Shown piece by piece: positions 11,814-22,519 of a DNA stretch of 64,000 nt. Made by a program: the position numbers and the translations under genes. Position 1 is the first letter of the stretch. The number at the start of each line of letters is the position of its first letter. Source of the DNA: Lumbricus terrestris (taxonomy: Eukaryota; Annelida; Clitellata; Crassiclitellata; Lumbricidae); assembly GCA_949752735.1 (NCBI GenBank), contig OX457043.1, positions 42,866,587 through 42,930,586 on the forward strand. The letters run 5' to 3'. The notes under the pieces are model-generated. The model ran no database searches and was not told the DNA's origin. It saw only the letters and a list, made by a program, of their open reading frames with translations.

Positions 11814-12528
11814 TGTGGAGGACAAATTGTGTGTGTGATGATCACCGCTCGTCAGGAGGGCAGGGGCTCAGCCTTCGTGGCCTTTCGAAGGGCTTGTCGA
11901 AGTTCTTCTGCCTATCAATCCGGAAGTCACACAACGACACGATATCTTCTCGAACACGATTTATTGTAGAACGAAACCAGGTAACGACAAGTAAGCATCT
12001 GCACCCCATGGATAGCCGTATTCTGCAGAGCGTATCAACGTCCGGTCGTTCGTCCGTGTCCGTCAGCGTGTCGCTCTTCGTCGTTGCTCCTATACTTCGT
12101 CACGCCAGCCGCCAAGTCGTCTTCTCCTCTGCTGTCGATTGTACTTATCTACTGACGTCTGTAGCTGACTGCTCTGTCTTAGTACTTCGGGCTTAACGAC
12201 ACTTTTTCATATCGAAGATGATTAGTGTCGGAGGCAGAGTACAACCTCTCACTCCACGTTTATATTGCGACCGAGCCACCCGCAGTAAGGATCCGAGAAA
12301 TTAATCTCTCTGTCGGTTGTCAGCGTCTATTTATACCTTACGCGGGCAGGGAACACAGGCTAGGGAACAGAAGCCGAGAGGCGGAGCCTATAGGGAACAG
12401 AAACCGGGGCAGAACATGGCCTAGAGAACCGAAGACGGGAGGCGATGCCTAGGGAACATAGCCTAGGGAACAGAGCCTAGGGAACACAGCCTAGGGAACA
12501 TAGCCTAGCGAGGCCGAGGCTCGCTACA
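11814..12528 (-). repeat. 3' LTR of the broken gypsy element
   Basis: Starts TGTGGAGGACAAATTG and ends GAGGCTCGCTACA on the plus strand; the right LTR is a close copy. The portion at about 12340-12510 holds short tandem units around CCTAGGGAACA, with more copies than the other LTR. Confidence 0.88.
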
Positions 12529-12541
12529 TACTTCCCCCACT
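12529..12541 (-). promoter_or_regulatory. polypurine tract of the broken gypsy element
   Basis: On the minus strand AGTGGGGGAAGTA directly precedes the 3' LTR start TGTAGCG. A purine run at this spot primes plus-strand DNA synthesis in LTR retroelements. Confidence 0.7.
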
Positions 12542-13072
12542 ACGAATGAGAATGTCCCCATTCCCTCAAACAAAACATGGACGAGCCACATGGCTCAAAA
12601 CAAAACCACAAAGCCAGTTCAAATAAAACATCCAACGGGCCATGTCCCACAACACAGAGTCCTCGGTTGTCCGTAGACCTAACTGTTCAACTAAAAGACC
12701 AACGGGTCGCATTAGTCCATAATCAAAGTTCTCGCAAAACTGTTTTGCCGATAATAAAAACATGGCCAACGGGCAAACTTCACAACTAAAAAACACATCT
12801 TAAATGCAAGGCACATACATTAGCGTGGGCCACGGCCCAAAAGAAAGAAACAGAAGAGCGCCTCAACTAGGCGTTTCACATGTTCTGTGTTCACATAATC
12901 GTACACGATTTTAGATTGTCCATTACACCGACAGTCCATCGTTCGTATCAGAAAAGTCTCTGGAAAGTCTCCCTTTGCTGAAATTCAATCGGAATCGTCA
13001 CAGAAGGTCACAGGTGCGCGCCTATTGATAGCGCGCAGGACGGCGGATCGTTCGTTTCGGCCGTCCGTCGGC

Positions 13073-14480
13073 CTATCTGGCTCCCGATGCGGTGGGCGAA
13101 GCTTCTGCCGCGTCACCTTCGTTACGCGTGTGAGCAGTTGCTTCTCTTTCATCGTCGGGGCCTTCTTCAAAACAAAGACGCAGTTTGTCGACATGAGCGA
13201 CAAAAGGGCGGGAATTTCTTGTCTTCCGTAACCGATAATTCACTTCTCCGCAACGTTCCACCACGACAAATGGTCAAGTATACATACAAGTCCATTTGGG
13301 ACTACGACCCTGGTAACGTCGCTGGGTGTAGTACGAGACCCGGTCACCAGGCGAGAATTTCCGCGGCCGAACGCGTAGATCGTGCGCATGCTTTCTTCTT
13401 TCGGCGGAGACCTTTAAGTGTTCCCGAACCAAGCGGTACGCGTCCTCTATACGATCGGCGAGTTCCTTGGCGTAGACCGTGTAGGACGTCGCGAGTTGGC
13501 CCTCGTCCGGGGGTCGTCCGTAGACAAGGTCGATTGGTGCTCTGGCCTCCCGTCCAAACATTAAGTAATTCGGAGTAAACCCCGTTGCGTCGTGCAACGA
13601 AGCCAGCGGTGAGGACGTGCGGAAGAGCCTCGTCCCAATTTCTCTGATGGCTGTATATAACTTTCCCCAGGCCTGTAAATATTTGGGGAGGGACCCCATA
13701 GCTGGCAATAACATTTTCCACGAGGGCTCTGGCAACTAAAGTAGCCCCTCGATCAGCCATAGGAGCGGTTTCTACGCACTTCGCACTACTGCAAATAACG
13801 CTAAGAAAACCCATAAGCAAAGCTCCTGATACAACCACGCCAGCAAAGTCCCTATGCACAGAATTTCTCTGCTGCAGCGATGTTCGCCTTATGGGCGAGT
13901 CCACCATTACATTGTGTCTTTCATCTACGGGCTGAATTATTGTCAAATCGTTTACCCGCTTTGGAGTTCTAAGCAGCGCTTCCTTGGAGAAATCTTCTAA
14001 CAGCACTTCATTAGGCGCAACCGGGTCGGTCCCTTCCCAGCTGGATTTATTCTGTCCCACCTGCACAGGGTGTAGACCTCCCTGTAGACCTCCCAGGAAC
14101 TGATCCTTGGTAATCGTAACCGGGTCCGCATTTAGATTCACTACTCGCACCTGAGCGTTAGATTTACCATCTACCACTACACGGGCCAGATGGACCCCGG
14201 GTCGTATTTCCTGGGCCTCGGTCATCCAAGCAGCGGTCACCGTGGATAAATTTCCATACATGGTCCTAACGGGGACATCACTCTCACACTTGGGGGATAC
14301 CACAACCTCCTCCGCGACGATAACGCGTCTACACCACATAGAACCATTTCCCTTTACAAGAGAGATACGTTTCCTTCCCACAAATAAAGCACCGGCACCA
14401 AACACTAATCTACAGCGGTGTTCTCTGAGCCAATCCATGCCTAACATGGGTTCAGTAATCTGATCAGATACTAGGAACAT
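13073..14480 (-). pseudogene. protease end fused to integrase C-terminal remnant, RT/RNase H deleted
   Basis: The minus-strand frame from 14480 opens with the post-protease part of a gypsy polyprotein (ITEPMLGMDWLREHRCRL and CRRVIVAEE). By about 13760 it reads integrase-like sequence (GATLVARALVENVIASYGVPPQIF). A different frame then continues with TGFTPNYLMFGREARAPIDLVYG and SPGDRVSYY (13274-13735), and a third with FVAHVDKLRLCFEEGP (13073-13264), which are integrase C-terminal motifs. The intact relative has over 2 kb of RT and RNase H coding between these points; here it is gone. At least two frameshifts break the rest. A 150-bp stretch at about 13770-13930 has no assignment. Confidence 0.75.
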
Positions 14481-14562
14481 GGTCGGGATACCAAAACCCC
14501 TCCAAATTCAATGGGTACCAGGACCTCCCCAAGGACCCGAATATCTGACCCATTAGCAGCCA

Positions 14563-14997
14563 TCAAAGAACGATACATGAACGAAGTTCTAACCCTTCGA
14601 CGGTTGATGATGGCACCAGGCTGACTTCCGATCCCATATCGATCAGGCACCGCTGCGGTCGTCCGTTGATCGTCCTGCGTACGTAGACAGCGTTGTTGCT
14701 GGCACGATTCGGCAACTTCGGGCGAGTTGTGTGGTTCATGGGTACCGGCGGCGTCGGTTCCTCGGTCTCACTTGTTCCAGCGTCGTTCCGGCGGTTCCGG
14801 AAACGGCGTGCTTGTCGACAGTTCCGAGCAACGTGACTGGTTCGGTCACATTTGAAACAGGTCACCGCCCGCCTCGCAGCTTCCTGTTGACGATCTACGG
14901 AGGTGTGGTCTCCATGGCGACTGTCTCGTCCCGGTCCGTTGTTGGTCGACGCTGGACTGCGCAGCTCACGAAACTGCTGGTCGATCTTCCATTCCAT
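14563..14997 (-). pseudogene. Gag nucleocapsid zinc knuckle and protease active-site remnant
   Basis: This 144-codon minus-strand stretch contains a CCHC knuckle CFKCDRTSHVARNC (C47, C50, H55, C60) and about 60 residues later CLIDMGSEVSLVP, the position of the retroviral-type aspartic protease. The usual D-S/T-G triad reads D-M-G, a substitution at the residue next to the catalytic aspartate, which fits an inactive protein. The following frame change separates it from the downstream protease part. Confidence 0.75.
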
Positions 14998-15027
14998 CTC
15001 GCGCTGCCATTCGCGTTGGTCGTCTCG

Positions 15028-15885
15028 TTACGCCTTTAGGAACCGGTCCAGCGTCGCTTGCAACTGGGCACTCAGGTCGGCTTCCTGAGTCCCTCGGACC
15101 CGATTCGGCGGTCTTCTGCGATAGTCGCTCTCGGAGGCCTGCTGGTAGGCTTCCAAACGCAGGGCGGTCCGGTAAGCCTCATCGAGAGTCCTTGACTCCC
15201 GGTCCCGTACCTTCGGCGAAAGTTCTCGGTCTCGCAGGGCTTCCAGAAACGAATCCCTCGCAATTATCTGGGTTGTCTCGTTGGACGGAACGGGGCACGC
15301 CAGCACGACGAGTCGGCAGATCTCGTGCAGCAGGTCGCTCAGACTTGCTCCCGCCCGTTGACGCCTGTAGCACATCTGGGCCCGGAAGGTTTCTGCCTGT
15401 CCTTTCGTCCCGTAACTTTGGCGGAGGCGTTCCACCAGTCCCTCGTAGGTTACATTCGGCTGGGCGCCAAAATCTTAGAGAAGTTGCGTTGTGGCTTTCT
15501 CCAACGCACATCGTAAATGGTCCACCTTGTCCGCAGCCGTTCATCTGTTGCGGCGAGCACACGCCTCGAATTGCACCAGAAACGACTCGAACGAACCTGT
15601 CCCGCCAATGCGACCGGGTTTCATCGGCGTAGGTCGGTTTCGCAGCAGGCTATCGACGTTCTCCAACAGATTGGACGTCGAAACCGGTCGGTCCATACTT
15701 TCTCGATAGCTAATTCTCGCCGGTCTCTCGTCGTCATCGGAACCGAGTTCTTCTATCAGCGGGTTCCGGTCCGGCGACTTATTCATGGTCGATCTTCGAG
15801 CGATCTGAGTAAAGTCGTCGGCAGGCGTGCGGATTTCACCAGGCACTGGATTCCGGAACGTAATTTTGTCGTCTTCCATCAGCAT
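15028..15885 (-). pseudogene. Gag capsid region, frameshifted
   Basis: Two minus-strand frames (15541-15885 and 15028-15435) together cover a Ty3/gypsy Gag capsid. The first ends GGTGSFESFLVQFEACARRN. The second has VERLRQSYGTKGQAETF, SLSDLLHEICRLVVLA and SFLEALRDRELSPKV. The same blocks occur in the intact element (for example EKLKARYGSDEQTSLY and DAFMDALLNQELAQKV), so the two are clearly homologous. Between 15435 and 15541 the reading passes through other frames, so the gene is broken. In an intact element Gag would form the virus-like particle. Confidence 0.75.
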
Positions 15886-15931
15886 CCTAGGTTATTTCGG
15901 GTTGTCGTGGCTGGGCAGGAAGAACTGCACA

Positions 15932-15949
15932 TCCCACTTCTGGTATCAG
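15932..15949 (-). promoter_or_regulatory. primer binding site of the broken gypsy element
   Basis: Right after the 5' LTR the minus strand reads (C)TGATACCAGAAGTGGGAT. It matches the site of the intact element (TGGTACCAGAAGTGGGGT) except at two positions, which points to the same tRNA-Leu-like primer. The change of TGG to TGA would weaken pairing with the tRNA CCA end. Confidence 0.65.
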
Positions 15950-16632
15950 TGTGGAGGGAAAATGTGTGTGTGATGATCACCGCTCGTCAGGAGGGCAGGG
16001 GCTCAGCCTTCGTGGCCTTTCGAAGGGCTTGTCGAAGTTCTTCTGCCTATCAACCCGGAAGTCACACAACGACACGATATCTTCTCGAACACGATTTATT
16101 GTAGAACGAAACCAGGTAACGACAAGTAAGCATCTGCACCCCATGGATAGCCGTATTCTGCAGAGCGTATCAACGTCCGGTCGTTCATCCGTGTCCGTCA
16201 GCGTGTCGCTCTTCGTCGTTGCTCCTATACTTCGTCACGCCAGCCGCCATGTCGTCTTCTCCTCTGCTGTCGACTGTACTTATCTACTGACATCTGTAGC
16301 TGTCTTAGTACTTCGGGCTTAACGACACTTTTTCATATCGAAGATGATTAGTGTCGGAGGCAGAGTACAACCTCTCACTCCACGTTTATATTACGACCGA
16401 GCCACCCGCAGTAAAGATCCGAGAAATTAATCTCTCTGTCGGTTGTCAGCGTCTATTTATACCTTACGCGGGCAGGGAACACAGCCTAGGGAACAGAAGC
16501 CGAGAGGCGGAGCCTATAGGGAACAGAAGCCGAGGGAACAGAAACCGGGGCAGAACATGGCCTAGGGAACCGAAGCCGAGAGGCGGAGCCTAGGGAACAT
16601 AGCCTAGGGAACAGAGGCCGAGGCTCGCTACA
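15950..16632 (-). repeat. 5' LTR of the broken gypsy element
   Basis: 683 bp, plus-strand borders TGTGGAGGGAAAATGTG and GAGGCTCGCTACA, followed by the target duplication CTAT. It has fewer tandem CCTAGGGAACA units than the left LTR, and point differences are scattered through it. Confidence 0.88.
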
Positions 16633-16636
16633 CTAT

Positions 16637-17189
16637 CATGATAATTACTATAATTGTTATGATTATTACTATTATCAGTTAAGTTCTAGTTAGTAATTTG
16701 CGACGCTAAATTTTACTAATTCACCCAAGCACACCTCTTGCAATCTCTCCCCGTGTCTTTCACTCAAAACTGAAAGCATTGCTTTTTCACAAATCCTATC
16801 ACTACCGGCATTACTACAACTCAATGAATCAATTCATTGAGCCAAGAAGAATGCAAAATAACATCACGTCAAACTAAACGTGAATCTCTTGGCCAGAAAA
16901 GGGAACCCATAATGGACGGCAGAGTCCGGCTGGTTAGGGCCACCTTTGTACATTTTCTGATGCTAGATGGTTGACAGGTTAACTGCGATAAGCGTAGGTA
17001 TCTTATGACGTCTACATATATTAGTATTCCATTATTACACATGAAATCTTAACTAGGAAAACAAGCGTACCTATTCTAAACATCCCGATACTACATAATA
17101 TGCAATTCAAAACATTATAACGTAAAACTTCAGATCTTAACTAAGAAGAATCAACTTTACTATGTACTACTACCACTACTGCGGCAAAT
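16637..17189. other. intergenic sequence without gene
   Basis: AT-rich DNA between the broken gypsy element and a LINE fragment. No frame, repeat unit or regulatory motif stood out. Confidence 0.5.
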
Positions 17190-17503
17190 CCTGGAAGTGT
17201 CATGGAGGGAAGGAAACAAACCAGTGGGTGTTGGAGACAGCAATTCTTCTTGGCTCAATTAAAATAAGGAAACTCACATACTTTGGCCACCAGATGGGGA
17301 AAACTGGAGATTGTCTGGGAAAAGAGATCATACAGGTAAATGTACCGGGAGCAAGAGCACGAGGGAGGCCGAGGATGGGATGGGTTGTCAACATCGGAGC
17401 TTGGATGGGAACATCTTTCGATGAGATTCTGGCGGAGACAATAGATAGGAGATGGAGAAAACTTGTTCATGAAGCGACCAACCCTCGGATCGAGAATGGT
17501 TAA
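17190..17503 (+). pseudogene. LINE reverse-transcriptase C-terminal fragment
   Basis: The plus-strand frame carries RKLTYFGHQMGKTGDCLGKEI, then ARGRPRMGWVVNIGAWMGTSFDE and DRRWRKLVHEATNPRIENG with a stop at 17501-17503. This is the C-terminal tail (YFGH..R..g.....i..g...G.RgRGRP...W..ni..w...) typical of many invertebrate LINE polyproteins. Catalytic motifs are absent because the copy is 5'-truncated. Confidence 0.8.
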
Positions 17504-19754
17504 CGACGACGTCGACGACTGCGTACACTATATAGTCTATTTACCATTTAATGGGTTGTAGCCTAGATGCAAAGAAAGAGCAAGGGGAGGAGTAGAAAGA
17601 ACAAGAGTAAGAATAAATAGAAGGCTACGATAGAAACATAAATAGAAAACCGAGGAAGTGAATAAAGCATAGAAACTAAAAGAATTGAAGGTGAAGCGAC
17701 GGTTTGCTAACCAACTCGAATCATATGTACATACGTGCAGTAACTGTTGTCTGAGCATGACACCAAAGGCAGTCAACGACCAAAAGCAGAATGTAAATAG
17801 CAAGTCTTCCCATTTCTTCGAGTTGCGTGGAAATGTTCTTCTTGCGAAGCTCCTGAGTCAAATCGAATGACTGAAATCGTCTCCAGACCACAGTTGCACT
17901 TGTCCTATTTATAAAGTTGTTTCAACGACAGCTGCACTTGTCCTATTTATAAAGTTGTTTCAACCACAGTGTAATTGTTCTGGACGATCGATCTATCGAT
18001 TGTCTCTGGCGCAGGCTTTCTAGCCCCAGTGGCGTAGGCAAGAGGGTTCGGGGTTAAACTCCCTCCCCCGTTGACTTAGTTAAAAGTTTTTTTAAAGGTG
18101 AGAGAATTTAAACTAGGCCTAATACAATCTTTATTGTAAACTAGCTGGGGTACCCGGCGTTGCCCGGGAATTTTAGGATACCATTTTCCTCCCTCCACCT
18201 CCCGTTCCCCTCCCCTTCCCTTCCCCCTATGTAACTAAAATACTAATCGCCGTTAAAGTGACATGAAGAAACGGCTTCGAGGCTTTTTTCGGATCAAAAT
18301 ATTGATAACAAACCACGAAGTGGGTCGACGGATGAAAATCTTCAGAGCAAAACAAGAAGCGGGGTAATTTTTTATTTTTTGTGCAATAAAGGCGATGAAT
18401 GATGCAAAATGCAGCAAATCTAGTGTGCAGGGGTGTAATCTGAAACCGGGAGTAATTTGAAACCTTTACACTGGCATCGTGATGGCGTAGGCTTTAATCC
18501 AAGGTTTGGTTTTGCTCTTTTTGCGATTGAACATGAATGAGTGAAATTGAATATTGATGACTTGATATAAATATGTAGCCTATACATCAAGTTTTCAAAC
18601 GATTTCGCTCTGCAGCTAGAATGACCGAAGTCAGGAGGGAATTCTGTGAAGAATCACAGAAAACATGCATATCCTATACGTTACTATTACATAGCCTGTG
18701 TGCCTATGTACAGTTTCAAGGATCTGGCTACAAAAAGATCTGCATGGTTATGAAGCAAAGAATAACAATTAAATTGCCTATCTTTCTATGATACGAGAGT
18801 CACATCATGTTTTCTAAGTATAGTTTTAAAATGATTATCGGGTGGCACTGTCTGTCGGTCTGCTTGTCTGTCTTTGTCTACCTTACTCCCACCCTCCAAG
18901 GCGTCAAGAACCCATGCATACAGATCTGGAAGTACTGTCAGAGAGGAAAATTCTAGTCATCTTAGATGATCAGAACAGAGCTACTCGCAAGGCTGCTTCA
19001 ATATGTTTATTAATATAATTAGTAACGTTGATTACTTCCACAAGTTATGAGTACATACCAAATAATATGCTAGCAACGTCTGTCTCTCGTCTTCGTCGTC
19101 TTCTCTCTCTAGAGTTCAATACGTCTACTAGGCCTATACCTCCAAAAGCTAGCCACGTAAGACCCGGTGCTCACTGTATGACCAGGTTTATATAATCTAC
19201 CTGTCCCTTTCCTCTACCTGACAGACTGCCTATAGCCTACCTTTGTCTAGAGACTTCTCTCCCACTTCCTACCATGGACGTATTACCGGACCCCTAGCTA
19301 CTAAATTAGGATTCTTCTATTACCTCGAAGTTATAATATAATTTCATGGTATACGGTTTATAACTCGTCTGTTCCAACACTTTCGTAGACCTCCCCTGAC
19401 TTCTAATCCCCCCAGGTCTCCAGTTGGACTTATTTTGTCGTCGTGTTTCTAATCTGTATGCCCGATTACTTTCTTCTTTTTATTGCAAAATACTCATACC
19501 TATTTGGTAAGCTTTTGATTGAGCTTAATACTGGTATTGCCGTTCCATAGCCGCTGTATAATCTACCGTTGCATTAGTCGGTTCACCGAACCCAATCCAG
19601 CAGTGGTCTCGACTCCAGACTCGAATGGAATTAATCAAATATCAGTGTGAACTAATCAAACTTTCAAATCCTATCTCTTTCGAATCGGTGTGCTCTAATT
19701 AAACTTTCAAATTCTATTTAGGTGGGGTCCTCGTAAGTTTTTCCTTACATAACT
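17504..19754. other. intergenic sequence; short duplications and a CT-rich motif
   Basis: No convincing gene. A 38-bp unit containing TGCACTTGTCCTATTTATAAAG is tandemly duplicated at about 17892-17970. At 18143 the motif CTAGCTGGGGTACCCGGCG is followed by a CCTCCC-rich run, an arrangement repeated at 59763. The rest is AT-rich and unassigned. Confidence 0.5.
18141..18230 (+). repeat. CTAGCTG-TACCCGGC motif followed by CT-rich run
   Basis: The sequence CTAGCTGGGGTACCCGGCG then GTTGCCCGGG leads into pyrimidine-rich CCCTCC repeats. The same order, with CTAGCTGTACCCGGCCACGC, is present at 59763-60080. This suggests two members of one dispersed repeat. I cannot assign a class. Confidence 0.4.
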
Positions 19755-20197
19755 CTATAATAGGCATACTGTAACTTCTATAGGCCTATAGTCTGTCATA
19801 GTACCATGTACATGTAGGCAACGGAATTGGTTCGTTCCCATAAAAGGATCGAAGCCATTTAAGATGCTTGATCCCCAAAACCAAAAGAGGTACAAACGGC
19901 GTTGGTGGAGTAGGCCTACATGTGTTATGGTCAACGCAGTGAAACGCCGAGCTGACATCAAACAAGCCAGAAGAGAGATGCGCCCTGTATCCATAGCACC
20001 ACAGAGATAAGAAAAGAAGCGAAGTAAAAAAAGAGTCTCAGTAGAATGATTCTTACGAAACCCAGATTGATGAGAAGGGAGCAGACGATTTCCATCCAAA
20101 AAAGCAATCAACTGAGTAGCGGTGATAGCCTAGCTTCCAGAATTTTAGATAAGATTGTCACATTGGCGATTGGGCGATAGCTCCCGGATATTTCGTA
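19755..20197 (-). pseudogene. LINE reverse-transcriptase N-terminal fragment
   Basis: On the minus strand the segment from 20197 reads SYRPIANVTILSKILE in one frame. From about 20095 another frame reads LLPSHQSGFRKNHSTETL and then AMDTGRISLLACL. These are motifs 1-3 of CR1/L2-like LINE reverse transcriptases (YRPI.n......k..E, h.......GFR...St.t.L). The catalytic YADD block is not present. Frame changes make it a dead copy. Confidence 0.8.
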
Positions 20198-20459
20198 TTC
20201 AACTGCACTAAAGGCTAATAATTGTAAAGTTGTGAATATCGTTTAATTATTTTTTCCCACTTACCTGATCAGTGATCAAACTTCTGTATTATGAAGGCAC
20301 AGCGTTTCGACGTGGCAGCTGCTGTGACGTAGATACCAAACATCGTCCATGCTTAAACGCCTATACGTGAACAGTTAGCCTATAATTACACCGCCTTTAT
20401 TAACCTCACAGATGTTTAAGCTGCGTTGTTTGATTGTAGTTGTATGGCGTTGTCGCGTT

Positions 20460-21130
20460 GCCCGGACAGTTGACATTGTCAATCTCACACGATCTTACTA
20501 CTTTCATCTCAATCATCTGCGTCGGTTTAGAGCAGTGCGTCTCTCCGTCTCCTCCTTTATATTTACCATAATTGTCCATGCTTTCATCTTTTCTCGAATC
20601 GCCTATTGTAACTCTCCACTGGCTGGCCTTCAAAGTTCGTCTCTCTCATCTTCAGTCTGTTCTCAATGCTGCGGCCATACTAATACACCGACTTCCTCCC
20701 TCACCCCAAATCTCTGCTTTTACGTGTGGCCACATTTATTGGCTTCCCTGCTTGTTGCTCGGGTTCATTACATTAATTTACTGGTCGTATTTTAGCCGAG
20801 CTCCCAAGTGCCTATGTAACCTCACCTCGGTCACTTTTCTTGATCCGCCCCGCTCCTTTGATTGGCGCGATCTTTTTGTCTCGCGAGCTATACGATTGTC
20901 ATATGGCTAAAACGTTAAACTTTGCTTTTGTTTGCCCTGCACCGTGGAACTAGCTTCCTCCTTCGACGCGTTTCTTTTTATTAACAGTTGGCCCAAGTTT
21001 CTCTTTTCGCTGTCTGAAGACCGGTTTTTATCTCTTGGTCTCTCGCACTGGGAGCGCATCTGGTTATAGTGTGCACTGCGAGAGGCGCTATATAAATTGA
21101 TAGTTACAATCCAATTATAATACAATGTTT
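20460..21130 (+). pseudogene. LINE reverse-transcriptase C-terminal fragment with GCGCTATATAAAT tail
   Basis: Plus-strand frames show VHAFIFSRIAYCNSPLAGLQ, LQSVLNAAAILIHRLPP and HIYWLP, the thumb and tail region of a CR1/Rex-like LINE. Frameshifts occur near 20640 and 20905. Downstream the tail motif GGCGCTATATAAATTGATAG is present near 21090-21110, similar to the end of the LINE at 39300-39720. The fragment is in opposite orientation to the neighbouring piece at 19755-20197, so they are separate insertions or an inverted copy. Confidence 0.75.
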
Positions 21131-21791
21131 TGACGAATGATTCTTTTAGATGCATGTTGAAATCAAATCAAAACAAACATAATTTTAGGCCTATTTCAAA
21201 ATCGCATTTTTAATTTATTAAGAACCCGATTCGTGTTTAAGCTTCATTGATCAAATTTATTTAGACTTTTCAGTCATGTTGCATGTTTAGAAAGTTATAA
21301 CCGGTAAAAAACGACAATTTTACATGGTAATCGTTTACATTTAAATAATGATTAACGACGAAACATTTCAAACATGGCCTAAGGGCTGTTTATGTTCGCG
21401 GTTTGATGTCTAACATTCAGCAAACATTTCAATGGTGGCACAAACCTGTAAAATGTTTTTAAAATATATGCAGGCCTAGATTTGTTCCAAATCTAATAAT
21501 AACTCAAGCTTGAGTGACGACTTCGTAGGGGAAATGGCATACGGTTTAATAAGACAGCTATGCTAGTTCTAAACTAACTTGTGCCTTCCTATCAGGCTTA
21601 GACCACAGAACATTTCACGGGCCCTAAGTTTCGGCACAAGGCCTAGTTTTGTAGAATACTCAGCCATTGGCTGAGTCCAGCCATTTTTGAGATGGACAAT
21701 CTGTTATTGAAGACAGCTAGTCTAGGTCTCAGTGCGAAATTTAAAAAAAGAACACAGTTTCTATACTTCTATTGCTCCTCTGCTCAATGTA
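21131..21791. other. intergenic sequence without gene
   Basis: AT-rich sequence between a LINE tail and the mariner-like element. Nothing recognisable. Confidence 0.5.
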
Positions 21792-22519
21792 CAGGGTGGT
21801 CCAGCATAAATGTCCCGACTTTGCACGCGTATAACTTCGCCAATGTTTAACATTTATTTATACTTAATGCATCAAATTGAAGGTAATTAACTCTATAGTA
21901 TTAGCTCTAAAAAAGTCGAAATGGTTATAGTTTAGGTTTTAATTATATACTTGGAGCAGCGCTAGCTACCATTTTTTAAATCATTGGTGGCGCAATATGA
22001 CGCCGTTTTCCAGGGAAATTCTACCGTTTTTTGCTAAAACGTGCGTAGACACGATCATTTTGGGTGTTTGCAGGGTCCATACCATGAATATCTTCTCATC
22101 GCAAAACCAAGTCCTTTCAATTTTGCCAACTGCCGTGCACTGCCATGCGCTGCTTTAGACACTTGCACGCTGCCAGCCTTTTCTTTGGGTAAGAATTGGG
22201 AAATTCTATCGTTGGACTTCTCGTCGACGAATTACTTTAACTTTAGGCCTATCATCTTTTCCAATACGATTATGCAGTGCTTCTAAGACTGCCTGTTCTA
22301 CCCTGAATTTCCCTGGGAGATTTGCAAGTAGGGCCTGCCCTGGTCATTGTCTTGACTGCCAATTTACTCGGGCACACGAGCAATGTTAACGGATGCGAGC
22401 GCCGTGCGCACAGATTCCCATGGTTTGCGAGTAGAAAGTCCTGTTTTATCAATTTTCTGTAGCAGAAAATTCAATGTATTGTTTATTACATCCTCTGTTA
22501 CAAAATTCCTTAATCATTG

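Larger units (their letters stand above)
11814..16632 (-). mobile_element. non-autonomous Ty3/gypsy LTR element, TSD CTAT
   Basis: A 4,819-bp element bounded by LTRs of 715 and 683 bp with TG..CA ends (minus-strand sense TGTAGCG...CCACA) and a perfect 4-bp duplication CTAT at 11810-11813 and 16633-16636. The coding strand is minus. Gag, a zinc knuckle, a protease remnant and the end of integrase can be read. Reverse transcriptase, RNase H and the integrase catalytic core are missing, and the remaining frames are shifted. Its Gag and primer site resemble those of the intact element at 22520-37855, so it is probably a deletion derivative of the same broad lineage. The LTRs differ in the number of CCTAGGGAACA units, which shows that time has passed since insertion. 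Confidence 0.88.

Noticed and set aside
13087..13578. 163-codon plus-strand frame
   Set aside because: Antisense to the integrase remnant of the broken gypsy element; Arg-rich shadow.
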